Assembly: GCF_932526225.1 (NCBI RefSeq)
Contig: NC_064048.1
Span: 12,157,665-12,221,664, forward strand
Direction of reading: 5' to 3'
Source of the DNA: Nematostella vectensis
Lineage: Eukaryota; Cnidaria; Anthozoa; Actiniaria; Edwardsiidae
Length of the DNA: 64,000 bases
Shown piece by piece: positions 26,140 through 38,125 of the stretch. Position 1 is the first letter of the stretch; each line of letters starts with the position of its first letter. The notes under the pieces were generated by a model, which was given only the letters and a program-made list of their open reading frames with translations, was not told the origin of the DNA and made no database searches. A program made the translations under genes and the position numbers.

Positions 26140-29100
26140 GTTCAAGATAACGTTTTTTAGTATTTTTTTATAATACTCATCAAAAAAGTGGTGTGACATA
26201 GGTTCGTCTACCTGATCCAGGATACTAAAGATACAGGCTTGATATGCATTATATACAGCTAGCAAAATGAGCTTGCTAGCTTTACTGATTATTTGTATTC
26301 GATGTTTTCCTAGTAAGAGAACAAAAATAAAAAGCAAAGAGTCGAGGAAGTAAACAAGTTATGTGATCTTAAATGTTTTATTAGGATGGGTACATTTTGT
26401 ACAAAGAAGCATACATAGAATATGCTTAAAAGTGCAGTGTGATGAAGAGCTTTGCAATAGCTCTCCGGCAAGGACACAATTAATTTCAGTCAAATTCTAA
26501 TGTTGACCTAAGAGCCTTTGGTCCATGTGGAAGACTTGAATTCAAAGGAAATGCCCACAAACTGTCAATAAACATTCAGTAAAATATCGAATATTATTTT
26601 AACAAAGCATTGACAACTATTAAAGTTCAACTGTGTGTAGACAATTGAAAGCCTACAAGAAACACTGACTCCAGACATGCGCAGTGCCATGACGCTGCCC
26701 CTTTAATGAGTGGAGAGGGGAGGGATACAAGTTTATTAAAAGTCTATTTGTGAGACCAACAAACTGGTTGAAAGAACAAGCGTGTTGATAGTAAAACAAT
26801 TATTTGATTACAAAACTACTGTAGATTCCTTTGTACCAAGATAATAACACACATTATTTTGTTTGTTATTTAGGAGGAACGATACGAGCTCTACGAGACA
26901 AATGAGAAGTATTTATTACTCATCTAAATTATACACGTAAATAATAATATTCAAAAGAACTACTGTAACTAAGTAAGTAACACTCACATGTTTTTAAAAT
27001 TTTAAATAAGTATACAGTTTCATTCAGATACATCTTGTGGTCACTGTGCCATCTACAGGGCCATACCCAAAGCACCTGTGCACCCCATCCAACTAAGGGC
27101 ATCGGCTGCACAGATGTTCCTGATAAATGGGGCAGGAAAATTTTCCGCGACACCGTGCTTTCATGGTCCCCCATGATTCCTTGTTGGGTGAAGCCCCTCT
27201 AGATGTTGACATGTCAACTTCGCAGTCACATGAAAGAAATGTCTAATAGTGTTTTGCAGTCAAGTTGGTTTACGATAATTGGTTACAATAGTTGGTTACA
27301 ATAATTTTGAAAAATTGTTATCATAGCTATGGTCAAATACTGTACATAGAACTGCAAATAAAAAGACTAAAAAAAATAATAATAAAAATAAAGCAAAACT
27401 AAAAGTAAAGCAAAAAACGACAGAGACATTCTGTACACAATAAAAGACAATGCGCCCGCGTGCGTTACGATGCCACGCCGACATAGCGAGCCCCCAAGGG
27501 ACCAAAAACGCCCACATAGACCTGTATTTTTTTTCATCCTATATCTCAGCGAGCTGTGCGTGGCGTAACCGTATTACAGGCCTGGGATCCTGGTTATTGT
27601 CCTCCCCATTAATGCGCGGGTTGGAATACCTTGCAAGAGTGTTGTACAGCATATTCGCCGGAAATATCGGTGCTTGGGGCCTTCGGGTTCTTTACAGCCT
27701 TCCGTAAAAGCCTTGTGCTGCCATACCGATTGGGTAATCCGTATGTATGGTTTCCGTTTTGTTCTTTAGGCCGGGTTCGATCCCAGGCCAATGGCCTTTT
27801 TTTTTCTCTATGGTTTTTTTTTTTTTTTTTTTTTTACACAGTTCAAGATAACGTTTTTTAGTATTTTTTTTATAATACTCATCAAAAAAGTGGTGTGACA
27901 TAGGTTCGTCTACCTGATCCAGGATACTAAAGATACAGGCTTGATATGCATTATATACAGCTAGCAAAATGAGCTTGCTAGCTTTACTGATTATTTGTAT
28001 TCGATATTTTCCTAGTAAGAGAACAAAAATAAAAAGCAAAGAGTCGAGGAAGTAAACAAGTTATGTGATCTTTAATGTTTTATTAGGAGGGGTACATTTT
28101 GTACAAAGAAGCATACATAGAATATGCTTAAAAGTGCAGTGTGATGAAGAGCTTTGCAATAGCTCTCCGGCCAGGACACAATGAATTTCAGTCAAATTCT
28201 AATGTTGACCTAAGAGCCTTTGGTCCATGTGGAAGACTTGAATTCAAAGGAAATGCCCACAAACTGTCAATAAACATTCAGTAAAATATCGAATATTATT
28301 TTAACAAAGCATTGACAACTATTAAAGTTCAACTGTGTGTAGACAATTGAAAGCCTACAAGAAACACTGACTCCAGACATGCGCAGTGCCATGACGCTGC
28401 CCCTTTAATGAGTGGAGAGGGGAGGGATACAAGTTTATTAAAAGTCTATTTGTGAGACCAACAAACTGGTTGAAAGAACAAGCGTGTTAATAGTAAAACA
28501 ATTATTTGATTACAAAACTACTGTAGATTCCTTTGCACCAAGATAATAACACACATTATTTTGTTTGTTATTTAGGAGGAACGATACGATCTCTACGAGA
28601 CAAATGAGAAGTATTTATTACTCATCTAAATTATACACGTAAATAATAATATTCAAAAGAACTACTGTAACTAAGTAAGTAACACTCACATGTTTTTAAA
28701 ATTTTAAATAAGTATACAGTTTCATTCAGATACATCTTGTGGTCACTGTGCCATCTACAGGGCCATACCCAAAGCACCTGTGCACCCCATCCAACTAAGG
28801 GCATCGGCTGCACAGATGTTCCTGATAAATGGGGCAGGAAAATTTTCCGCGACACCGTGCTTTCATGGTCCCCCATGATTCCTTTTTGGATGAAGCCCCT
28901 CTAGATGTTGACATGTCAACTTCGCAGTCACATGAAAGAAATGTCTAATAGTGTTTTGCAGTCAAGTTGGTTTACGATAATTGGTTACAATAGTTGGTTA
29001 CAATAATTTTGAATAATTGTTATCATAGCTATGGTCAAATACTGTACATAGAACTGCAAATAAAAAGACTAAAAAAAATAATAATAAAAATAAAGCAAAA

Positions 29101-29151
29101 CTAAAAGTAAAGCAAAAAACGACAGAGACATTCTGTACACAATAAAAGACA

Positions 29152-29514
29152 ATGCGCCCGCGTGCGTTACGATGCAACGCCGACATAGCGAGCCCCCAAG
29201 GGACCCAAAACGCCCACATAGACCTGTATTTTTTTTCATCCTATATCTCAGCGAGCTGTGCGTGGCGTAACCGTATTACAGGCCTGGGATCCTGGTTATT
29301 GTCCTCCCCATTAATGCGCGGGTTGGAATACCTTGCAAGAGTGTTGTACAGCATATTCGCCGGAAATATCGGTGCTTGGGGCCTTCGGGTTCTTTACAGC
29401 CTTCCGTAAAAGCCTTGTGCTGCCATACCGATTGGGTAATCCGTATGTATGGTTTCCGTTTTGTTCTTTAGGCCGGGTTCGATCCCAGGCCAATGGCCTT
29501 TTTTTTTCTCTATG

Positions 29515-29548
<34 letters not shown>

Positions 29549-31221
29549 GTTCAAGATAACGTTTTTTAGTATTTTTTTATAATACTCATCAAAAAAGTGG
29601 TGTGACATAGGTTCGTCTACCTGATCCAGGATACTAAAGATACAGGCTTGATATGCATTATATACAGCTAGCAAAATGAGCTTGCTAGCTTTACTGATTA
29701 TTTGTATTCGATATTTTCCTAGTAAGAGAACAAAAATAAAAAGCAAAGAGTCGAGGAAGTAAACAAGTTATGTGATCTTTAATGTTTTATTAGGAGGGGT
29801 ACATTTTGTACAAAGAAGCATACATAGAATATGCTTAAAAGTGCAGTGTGATGAAGAGCTTTGCAATAGCTCTCCGGCCAGGACACAATGAATTTCAGTC
29901 AAATTCTAATGTTGACCTAAGAGCCTTTGGTACATGTGGAAGACTTGAATTCAAAGGAAATGCCCACAAACTGTCAATAAACATTCAGTAAAATATCGAA
30001 TATTATATTAAGAAAGCATTGACAACTATTAAAGTTCAACTGTGTGTAGACAATTGAAAGCCTACAAGAAACACTGACTCCAGACATGCGCAGTGCCATG
30101 ACGCTGCCCCTTTAATGAGTGGAGAGGGGAGGGATACAAGTTTATTAAAAGTCTATTTGTGAGACCAACAAACTGGTTGAAAGAACAAGTGTGTTAATAG
30201 TAAAACAATTATTTGATTACAAAACTACTGTAGATTCCTTTGCACCAAGATAATAACACACATTATTTTGTTTGTTATTTAGGAGGAACGATACGAGCTC
30301 TACGAGACAAATGAGAAGTATTTATTACTCATCTAAATTATACACGTAAATAATAATATTCAAAAGAACTACTGTAACTAAGTAAGTAACACTCACATGT
30401 TTTTAAAATTTTAAATAAGTATACAGTTTCATTCAGATACATCTTGTGGTCACTGTGCCATCTACAGGGCCATACCCAAAGCACCTGTGCACCCCATCCA
30501 ACTAAGGGCATCGGCTGCACAGATGTTCCTGATAAATGGGGCAGGAAAATTTTCCGCGACACCGTGCTTTCATGGTCCCCCATGATTCCTTGTTGGGTGA
30601 AGCCCCTCTAGATGTTGACATGTCAACTTCGCAGTCACATGAAAGAAATGTCTAATAGTGTTTTGCAGTCAAGTTGGTTTACGATAATTGGTTACAATAG
30701 TTGGTTACAATAATTTTGAATAATTGTTATCATAGCTATGGTCAAATACTGTACATAGAACTGCAAATAAAAAGACTAAAAAAAAATAATAATAAAAATA
30801 AAGCAAAACTAAAAGTAAAGCAAAAAACGACAGAGACATTCTGTACACAATAAAAGACAATGCGCCCGCGTGCGTTACGATGCCACGCCGACATAGCGAG
30901 CCCCCAAGGGACCCAAAACGCCCACATAGACCTGTATTTTTTTTCATCCTATATCTCAGCGAGCTGTGCGTGGCGTAACCGTATTACAGGCCTGGGATCC
31001 TGGTTATTGTCCTCCCCATTAATGCGCGGGTTGAAATACCTTGCAAGAGTGTTGTACAGCATATTCGCCGGAAATATCGGTGCTTGGGGCCTTCGGGTTC
31101 TTTACAGCCTTCCGTAAAAGCCTTGTGCTGCCATACCGATTGGGTAATCCGTATGTATGGTTTCCGTTTTGTTCTTTAGGCCGGGTTCGATCCCAGGCCA
31201 ATGGCCTTTTTTTTTCTCTAT

Positions 31222-31259
<38 letters not shown>

Positions 31260-34200
31260 GTTCAAGATAACGTTTTTTAGTATTTTTTTATAATACTCAT
31301 CAAAAAAGTGGTGTGACATAGGTTCGTCTACCTGATCCAGGATACTAAAGATACAGGCTTGATATGCATTATATACAGCTAGCAAAATGAGCTTGCTAGC
31401 TTTACTGATTATTTGTATTCGATATTTTCCTAGTAAGAGAACAAAAATAAAAAGCAAAGAGTCGAGGAAGTAAACAAGTTATGTGATCTTTAATGTTTTA
31501 TTAGGAGGGGTACATTTTGTACAAAGAAGCATACATAGAATATGCTTAAAAGTGCAGTGTGATGAAGAGCTTTGCAATAGCTCTCCGGCCAGGACACAAT
31601 GAATTTCAGTCAAATTCTAATGTTGACCTAAGAGCCTTTGGTACATGTGGAAGACTTGAATTCAAAGGAAATGCCCACAAACTGTCAATAAACATTCAGT
31701 AAAATATCGAATATTATATTAAGAAAGCATTGACAACTATTAAAGTTCAACTGTGTGTAGACAATTGAAAGCCTACAAGAAACACTGACTCCAGACATGC
31801 GCAGTGCCATGACGCTGCCCCTTTAATGAGTGGAGAGGGGAGGGATACAAGTTTATTAAAAGTCTATTTGTGAGACCAACAAACTGGTTGAAAGAACAAG
31901 TGTGTTAATAGTAAAACAATTATTTGATTACAAAACTACTGTAGATTCCTTTGCACCAAGATAATAACACACATTATTTTGTTTGTTATTTAGGAGGAAC
32001 GATACGAGCTCTACGAGACAAATGAGAAGTATTTATTACTCATCTAAATTATACACGTAAATAATAATATTCAAAAGAACTACTGTAACTAAGTAAGTAA
32101 CACTCACATGTTTTTAAAATTTTAAATAAGTATACAGTTTCATTCAGATACATCTTGTGGTCACTGTGCCATCTACAGGGCCATACCCAAAGCACCTGTG
32201 CACCCCATCCAACTAAGGGCATCGGCTGCACAGATGTTCCTGATAAATGGGGCAGGAAAATTTTCCGCGACACCGTGCTTTCATGGTCCCCCATGATTCA
32301 TTGTTGGGTGAAGCCCCTCTAGATGTTGACATGTCAACTTCGCAGTCACATGAAAGAAATGTCTAATAGTGTTTTGCAGTCAAGTTGGTTTACGATAATT
32401 GGTTACAATAGTTGGTAACAATAATTTTGAATAATTGTTATCATAGCTATGGTCAAATACTGTACATAGAACTGTAAATAAAAAGACAAAAAAATAATAA
32501 TAAAAATGAAGCAAAACTAAAAGTAAAGCAAAAAACGACAGAGACATTCTGTACACAATAAAAGACAATGCGCCCGCGTGCGTTACGATGCCACGCCGAC
32601 ATAGCGAGCCCCCAAGGGACCCAAAACGCCCACATAGACCTGTATTTTTTTTAATCCTATATCTCAGCGAGCTGTGCGTGGCGTAACCGTATTACAGGCC
32701 TGGGATCCTGGTTATTATCCTCCCCATTAATGCGCGGGTTGGAATACCTTGCAAGAGTGTTGTACAGCATATTCGCCGGAAATATCGGTGCTTGGGGCCT
32801 TCGGGTTCTTTACAGCCTTCCGTAAAAGCCTTGTGCTGCCATACCGATTGGGTAATCCGTATGTATGGTTTCCGTTTTGTTCTTTAGGCCGGGTTCGATC
32901 CCAGGCCAATGGCCTTTTTTTTCTCTATGTTTTTTTTTTTTTTTTTTTTTTTTACACAGTTCAAGATAACGTTTTTTAGTATTTTTTTTATAATACTCAT
33001 CAAAAAAGTGGTGTGACATAGGTTCGTCTACCTGATCCCGGATACTAAAGATACAGGCTTGATATGCATTATATACAGCTAGCAAAATGAGCTTGCTAGC
33101 TTTACTGATTATTTGTATTCGATATTTTCCTAGTAAGAGAACAAAAATAAAAAGCAAAGAGTCAAGGAAATAAACAAGTTATGTGATCTTTAATGTTTTA
33201 TTAGGAGGGGTACATTTTGTACAAAGAAGCATACATAGAATATGCTTAAAAGTGCAGTGTGATGAAGAGCTTTGCAATAGCTCTCCGGCCAGGACACAAT
33301 GAATTTCAGTCAAATTCTAATGTTGACCTAAGAGCCTTTGGTACATGTGGAAGACTTGAATTCAAAGGAAATGCCCACAAACTGTCAATAAACATTCAGT
33401 AAAATATCGAATATTATTTTAACAAAGCATTGACAACTATTAAAGTTCAACTGTGTGTAGACAATTGAAAGCCTACAAGAAACACTGACTCCAGACATGC
33501 GCAGTGCCATGACGCTGCCCCTTTAATGAGTGGAGAGGGGAGGGATACAAGTTTATTAAAAGTCTATTTGTGAGACCAACAAACTGGTTGAAAGAACAAG
33601 TGTGTTAATAGTAAAACAATTATTTGATTACAAAACTACTGTAGATTCCTTTGCACCAAGATAATAACACACATTATTTTGTTTGTTATTTAGGAGGAAC
33701 GATACGAGCTCTACGAGACAAATGAGAAGTATTTATTACTAATCTAAATTATACACGTAAATAATAATATTCAAAAGAACTACTGTAACTAAGTAAGTAA
33801 CACTCACATGTTTTTAAAATTTTAAATAAGTATACAGTTTCATTCAGATACATCTTGTGGTCACTGTGCCATCTACAGGGCCATACCCAAAGCACCTGTG
33901 CACCCCATCCAACTAAGGGCATCGGCTGCACAGATGTTCCTGATAAATGGGGCAGGAAAATTTTCCGCGACACCGTGCTTTCATGGTCCCCCATGATTCA
34001 TTGTTGGGTGAAGCCCCTCTAGATGTTGACATGTCAACTTCGCAGTCACATGAAAGAAATGTCTAATAGTGTTTTGCAGTCAAGTTGGTTTACGATAATT
34101 GGTTACAATAGTTGGTAACAATAATTTTGAATAATTGTTATCATAGCTATGGTCAAATACTGTACATAGAACTGTAAATAAAAAGACAAAAAAATAATAA

Positions 34201-35968
34201 TAAAAATAAAGCAAAACTAAAAGTAAAGCAAAAAACGACAGAGACATTCTGTACACAATAAAAGACAATGCGCCCGCGTGCGTTACGATGCCACGCCGAC
34301 ATAGCGAGCCCCCAAGGGACTCAAAACGCCCACATAGACCTGTATTTTTTTTAATCCTATATCTCAGCGAGCTGTGCGTGGCGTAACCGTATTACAGGCC
34401 TGGGATCCTGGTTATTATCCTCCCCATTAATGCGCGGGTTGGAATACCTTGCAAGAGTGTTGTACAGCATATTCGCCGGAAATATCGGTGCTTGGGGCCT
34501 TCGGGTTCTTTACAGCCTTCCGTAAAAGCCTTGTGCTGCCATACCGATTGGGTAATCCGTATGTATGGTTTCCGTTTTGTTCTTTAGGCCGGGTTCGATC
34601 CCAGGCCAATGGCCTTTTTTTTCTCTATGTTTTTTTTTTTTTTTTTTTTTTTTTACACAGTTCAAGATAACGTTTTTTAGTATTTTTTTTATAATACTCA
34701 TCAAAAAAGTGGTGTGACATAGGTTCGTCTACCTGATCCCGGATACTAAAGATACAGGCTTGATATGCATTATATACAGCTAGCAAAATGAGCTTGCTAG
34801 CTTTACTGATTATTTGTATTCGATATTTTCCTAGTAAGAGAACAAAAATAAAAAGCAAAGAGTCAAGGAAATAAACAAGTTATGTGATCTTTAATGTTTT
34901 ATTAGGAGGGGTACATTTTGTACAAAGAAGCATACATAGAATATGCTTAAAAGTGCAGTGTGATGAAGAGCTTTGCAATAGCTCTCCGGCCAGGACACAA
35001 TGAATTTCAGTCAAATTCTAATGTTGACCTAAGAGCCTTTGGTACATGTGGAAGACTTGAATTCAAAGGAAATGCCCACAAACTGTCAATAAACATTCAG
35101 TAAAATATCGAATATTATTTTAACAAAGCATTGACAACTATTAAAGTTCAACTGTGTGTAGACAATTGAAAGCCTACAAGAAACACTGACTCCAGACATG
35201 CGCAGTGCCATGATGCTGCCCCTTTAATGAGTGGAGAGGGGAGGGATACAAGTTTATTAAAAGTCTATTTGTGAGACCAACAAACTGGTTGAAAGAACAA
35301 GTGAGTTAATAGTAAAACAATTATTTGATTACAAAACTACTGTAGATTCCTTTGCACCAAGATAATAACACACATTATTTTGTTTGTTATTTAGGAGGAA
35401 CGATACGAGCTGTACGAGACAAATAAGAAGTATTTATTACTCATCTAAATTATACACGTAAATAATGATATTCAAAAGAACTACTGTAACTAAGTAAGTA
35501 ACACTCAAATGTTTTTAAAATTTTAAATAAGTATACAGTTTCATTCAGATACATCTTGTGGTCACCGTGCCATCTTCAGGGCCATACCCAAAGCACCTGT
35601 GCACCCCATCCAACTAAGGGCATCGGCTGCACAGATGTTCCTGATAAATGGGGCAGGAAAATTTTCCGCGACACCGTGCTTTCATGGTACCCCATGATTC
35701 CTTGTTGGGTGAAGCCCCTCTAGATGTTGACATGTCAACTTCGCAGTCACATGAAAGAAATGTCTAATAGTGTTTTGCAGTCAAGTTGGTTTACGATAAT
35801 TGGTTACAATAGTTGGTTACAATAATTTTGAATAATTGTTATCATAGCTATGGTCAAATACTGTACATAGAACTGTAAATAAAAAGACAAAAAAATAATA
35901 ATAAAAATGAAGCAAAACTAAAAGTAAAGCAAAAAACGACAGAGACATTCTGTACACAATAAAAGACA
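29152..35968. repeat. Right-hand macrosatellite units in two sister pairs
   Basis: Units 29152 and 30860 share TTGGTACATG, ATTATATTAAGAAAGC and CAAGTGTG. Units 32568 and 34268 share GATCCCGG, GTCAAGGAAATAAAC, a TTAATCC after the T8 tract, TTGGTAACAATAA and CATGATTCATTG. Units 32568, 34268 and 35969 all start downstream of junctions reading ACTGTAAATAAAAAGACAAA rather than ACTGCAAATAAAAAGACTAA. Divergence from the array consensus rises toward the right edge. Confidence 0.8.
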
Positions 35969-36956
35969 ATGCTCCCGCGAGCGTTACGATGCCACGCCGA
36001 CATAGCGAGCCCCCAAGGGACCCAAAACGCCCACATAGACCTGTATTTTTTTTTCATCCTATATCTCAGCGAGCTGTGCGTGGCGTAACCGTATTACAGG
36101 CCTGGGATCCTGGTTATTGTCCTCCCCATTAATGCCCGGGTTGGAATACCTTGCAAGAGTGTTGTACAGCATATTCGCCGGAAATATCGGTGCTTGGGGC
36201 CTTCGGGTTCTTTACAGCCTTCCGTAAAAGCCTTGTGCTGCCATACCGATTGGGTAATCCGTATGTATGGTTTCCGTTTTGTTCTTCAGGCCGGGTTCGA
36301 TCCCAGGCCAATGGCCTTTTTTTTTCTCTATGTTTTTTTTTTTTTTTTTACACAGTTCAAGATAACGTGTTTTAGTATTTTTTTTATAATACTCATCAAA
36401 AAAGTGGTGTGACATAGGTTCGTCTACCTGATCCAGGATACTAAAGATACAGGCTTGATATGCATTATATACAGCTAGCAAAATGAGCTTGCTAAATTTA
36501 CTGATTATTTGCATTCGATATTTTCCTAGTAAGAAAACAAAAATAAAAAGCAAAGAGTCGAGGAAGTAAACAAGTTATGTGATCTTTAATGTTTTATTAG
36601 GAGGGGTACATTTTGTACAAAGAAGCATACATAGAATATGCTTAAATGTGCAGTGTGATGAAGAGCTTTGCAATAGCTCTCCGGCCAGGACACAATGAAT
36701 TTCAGTCAAATTCTAATGTTGACCTAAGAGCCTTTGGTACATGTGGAAGACTTGAATTCAAAGGAAATGCCCACAAACTGTCAATAAACATTCAGTAAAA
36801 TATCGAATATTATTTTAACAAAGCATTGACAACTATTAAAGTTCAACTGTGTGTAGACAATTGAAAGCCTACAATAAACACTGACTCCAGACATGCGCAG
36901 TGCCATGACGCTACCCCTTTCATGAGTGGAGAGGGGAGTGATAACAGTTTATTGAG
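35969..36956. repeat. Truncated terminal macrosatellite unit
   Basis: This last unit is the most divergent (for example GCTCCCGCGAGC at its start, ATGCCCGGG for ATGCGCGGG, CTTGCTAAATTT, TTAAATGTGC, a much shorter poly-T of about 18). Similarity to the array consensus stops about 990 bp in, near 36,956, after GAGTGATAACAGTTTATT. Confidence 0.88.
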
Positions 36957-37068
36957 CCTTTTTATGTGATATAACGCAATCTAGATTTGTTCCAATAATG
37001 TCAACAATAGCAGGGGTAGGGGAGGGGCACTCTCTTCATACAATATCGCAGTTGCTACCTAGTTTTTA

Positions 37069-37123
37069 ACAAGTTATTGTTTATCAAGCAAAGTCTATTT
37101 GTAAGACAAACAAAATGGTTGAA
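37069..37123. repeat. Displaced fragment of the macrosatellite unit outside the array
   Basis: The stretch containing AAAGTCTATTTGTAAGAC, AAACAAAATGGTTGAAAGA resembles the unit sequence that should follow the truncation point (AAAAGTCTATTTGTGAGACC, AACAAACTGGTTGAAAGA). About 110 bp of unrelated sequence (36,957-37,068) lies between. Either the terminal unit suffered an insertion, or this is old flanking sequence from which the unit was first captured. Confidence 0.7.
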
Positions 37124-37800
37124 AGAGGAGGCGAATTTATATTTTTCTTTATTTGAATTTGTATGTTTTATGTATATAAATAATAGATTCTCCGTGGATA
37201 TAAATATAAATGTATGGCGTCGTTACCATAAGGTTCTAAACAGCCATCCCCAGTTTCACGAGAGCAAGATAGGGACTGAGAACAAGTTTGTTTTACCATT
37301 CCCACCCCTTCCCTCATCCTCAGCCCCCCCCCCCAAAAAAAAAAAATAAATAAAAATAAAATAAAATAAGTAAATAAAGTAGTAGTAAAATAATATTTAT
37401 TGTTATAAAAATAAAAACAACATTTGCAGTAAAGAAATACAAAAGCGATTTCACTTTTAAATGATACATTCTAAGAGATAAATGAGGTTATGCAAAAAAA
37501 TGTGTGCATTTCATCCAGATTTTTTGGGTCATACAATTTTCAAATTATAATATGTGATCACCATCTTTGAGCATCGATATAATTATCATTTCGTACAACT
37601 GGTTTAGTAAACTATGACAGCGGCAATCGTACTATGATGGGTCAAGTAATGCAAAGTAAATGGCTTTAAATGTGCAAATCAATTTCAATTATCAATAAGA
37701 GCCACTTTAAAATGCAAACAAAAAATGTGCGTTTTATATTTGTATAGGCTACCAAGCTACCAAGAGGAAAAGCACTTTATTTATACCTCAAATAAAGTTG
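37124..37800. other. Single-copy flank, no gene seen
   Basis: AT-rich sequence between the satellite and the phosphatase promoter. It contains a C11-A12 run at 37324-37346 followed by A-rich low complexity to about 37,378. A 90-codon open frame at 37077-37349 ends in this low-complexity run and looks random. No RNA gene or mobile element is recognised. Confidence 0.6.
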
Positions 37801-38005
37801 CAAAATAAAGACGCCGCGTCATAATCGTTTTCTCTCACACAAACTCACGCTTACTCGCGAAATACTCGTTATTTGGTGATTTGCTATTTTTGAGCGATTA
37901 TGCCAGAAATTATGCTAGTTCGATCGAGTCGTCGCTAGTATAATAGGCCATAACCGCCTCCTCGTTCCCAGTTCTTCTCTTCCCCCATTTAACCATTTAG
38001 ACAAA
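37801..38005 (+). promoter_or_regulatory. Likely promoter and 5' leader of the acid phosphatase gene
   Basis: The 200 bp before the start codon hold several CpGs, a TATA-like TATAATAGG at 37,940-37,948, and a pyrimidine-rich stretch (about 37,957-37,990) that could hold the transcription start. The sequence CATTTAG ends at 38,000, only five bases before ATG, and resembles a 3' splice site. The leader could therefore start here directly or be joined from an upstream leader exon. The start context ACAAAATGGCGGAC matches the YY1-type element (ANATGGCGG) often found around metazoan start codons. All of this is motif reading without transcript data. Confidence 0.35.
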
Positions 38006-38125
38006 ATGGCGGACGGAGCAAAACAAATGATCAGCTTGAATGTAATTAGACTTTTACTCGTATTCTGTCTGTCTTCACTAAAATTCTCCACTAATGCCGA
38101 GAAGATATTACGCATGGCAAATCTG
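38006..38125 (+). CDS. ACP2-like: Acid phosphatase exon 1 (residues 1-40)
   Basis: Starts at ATG 38006 and ends at the donor CTG|GTAAGA; 120 bp, phase 0. It encodes a 15-residue leader segment, a hydrophobic core (about residues 16-25, [10 protein letters not shown]) and a likely signal cleavage after TNA (residue 31), followed by EKILRMANL. That segment is the first beta strand leading into VYRHGDR of exon 2. An in-frame ATG at codon 8 would give a more ordinary signal peptide and is an alternative start. The first ATG is preferred because it lies in the ATGGCGG context. Confidence 0.85.

Larger units (their letters stand above)
1..36956. repeat. 1.7-kb macrosatellite array, 22 units plus a partial one at the left edge
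   Basis: A unit of about 1,700-1,709 bp is repeated head to tail with very high identity. Using the motif ATGCGCCCGCG as the unit start (the last copy has ATGCTCCCGCG), units begin at 73, 1782, 3482, 5190, 6894, 8596, 10304, 12003, 13708, 15408, 17114, 18817, 20524, 22281, 24037, 25745, 27450, 29152, 30860, 32568, 34268 and 35969. Spacing is 1,699-1,709 bp except for two units of 1,757 and 1,756 bp. Positions 1-72 are the end of a further unit, so the array continues to the left of the window. Most length variation comes from a poly-T tract and an A-run. I recognise no protein in the unit: its open frames of 60-145 codons recur only because the copies are nearly identical, and several are broken or refused by the poly-T length. 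Function is unknown; a structural satellite or a noncoding RNA array are both possible. Confidence 0.97.

Noticed and set aside
37077-37349. 90-codon + strand open frame upstream of the gene
   Set aside because: It spans the displaced satellite fragment and ends in C and A homopolymers; no domain is visible.
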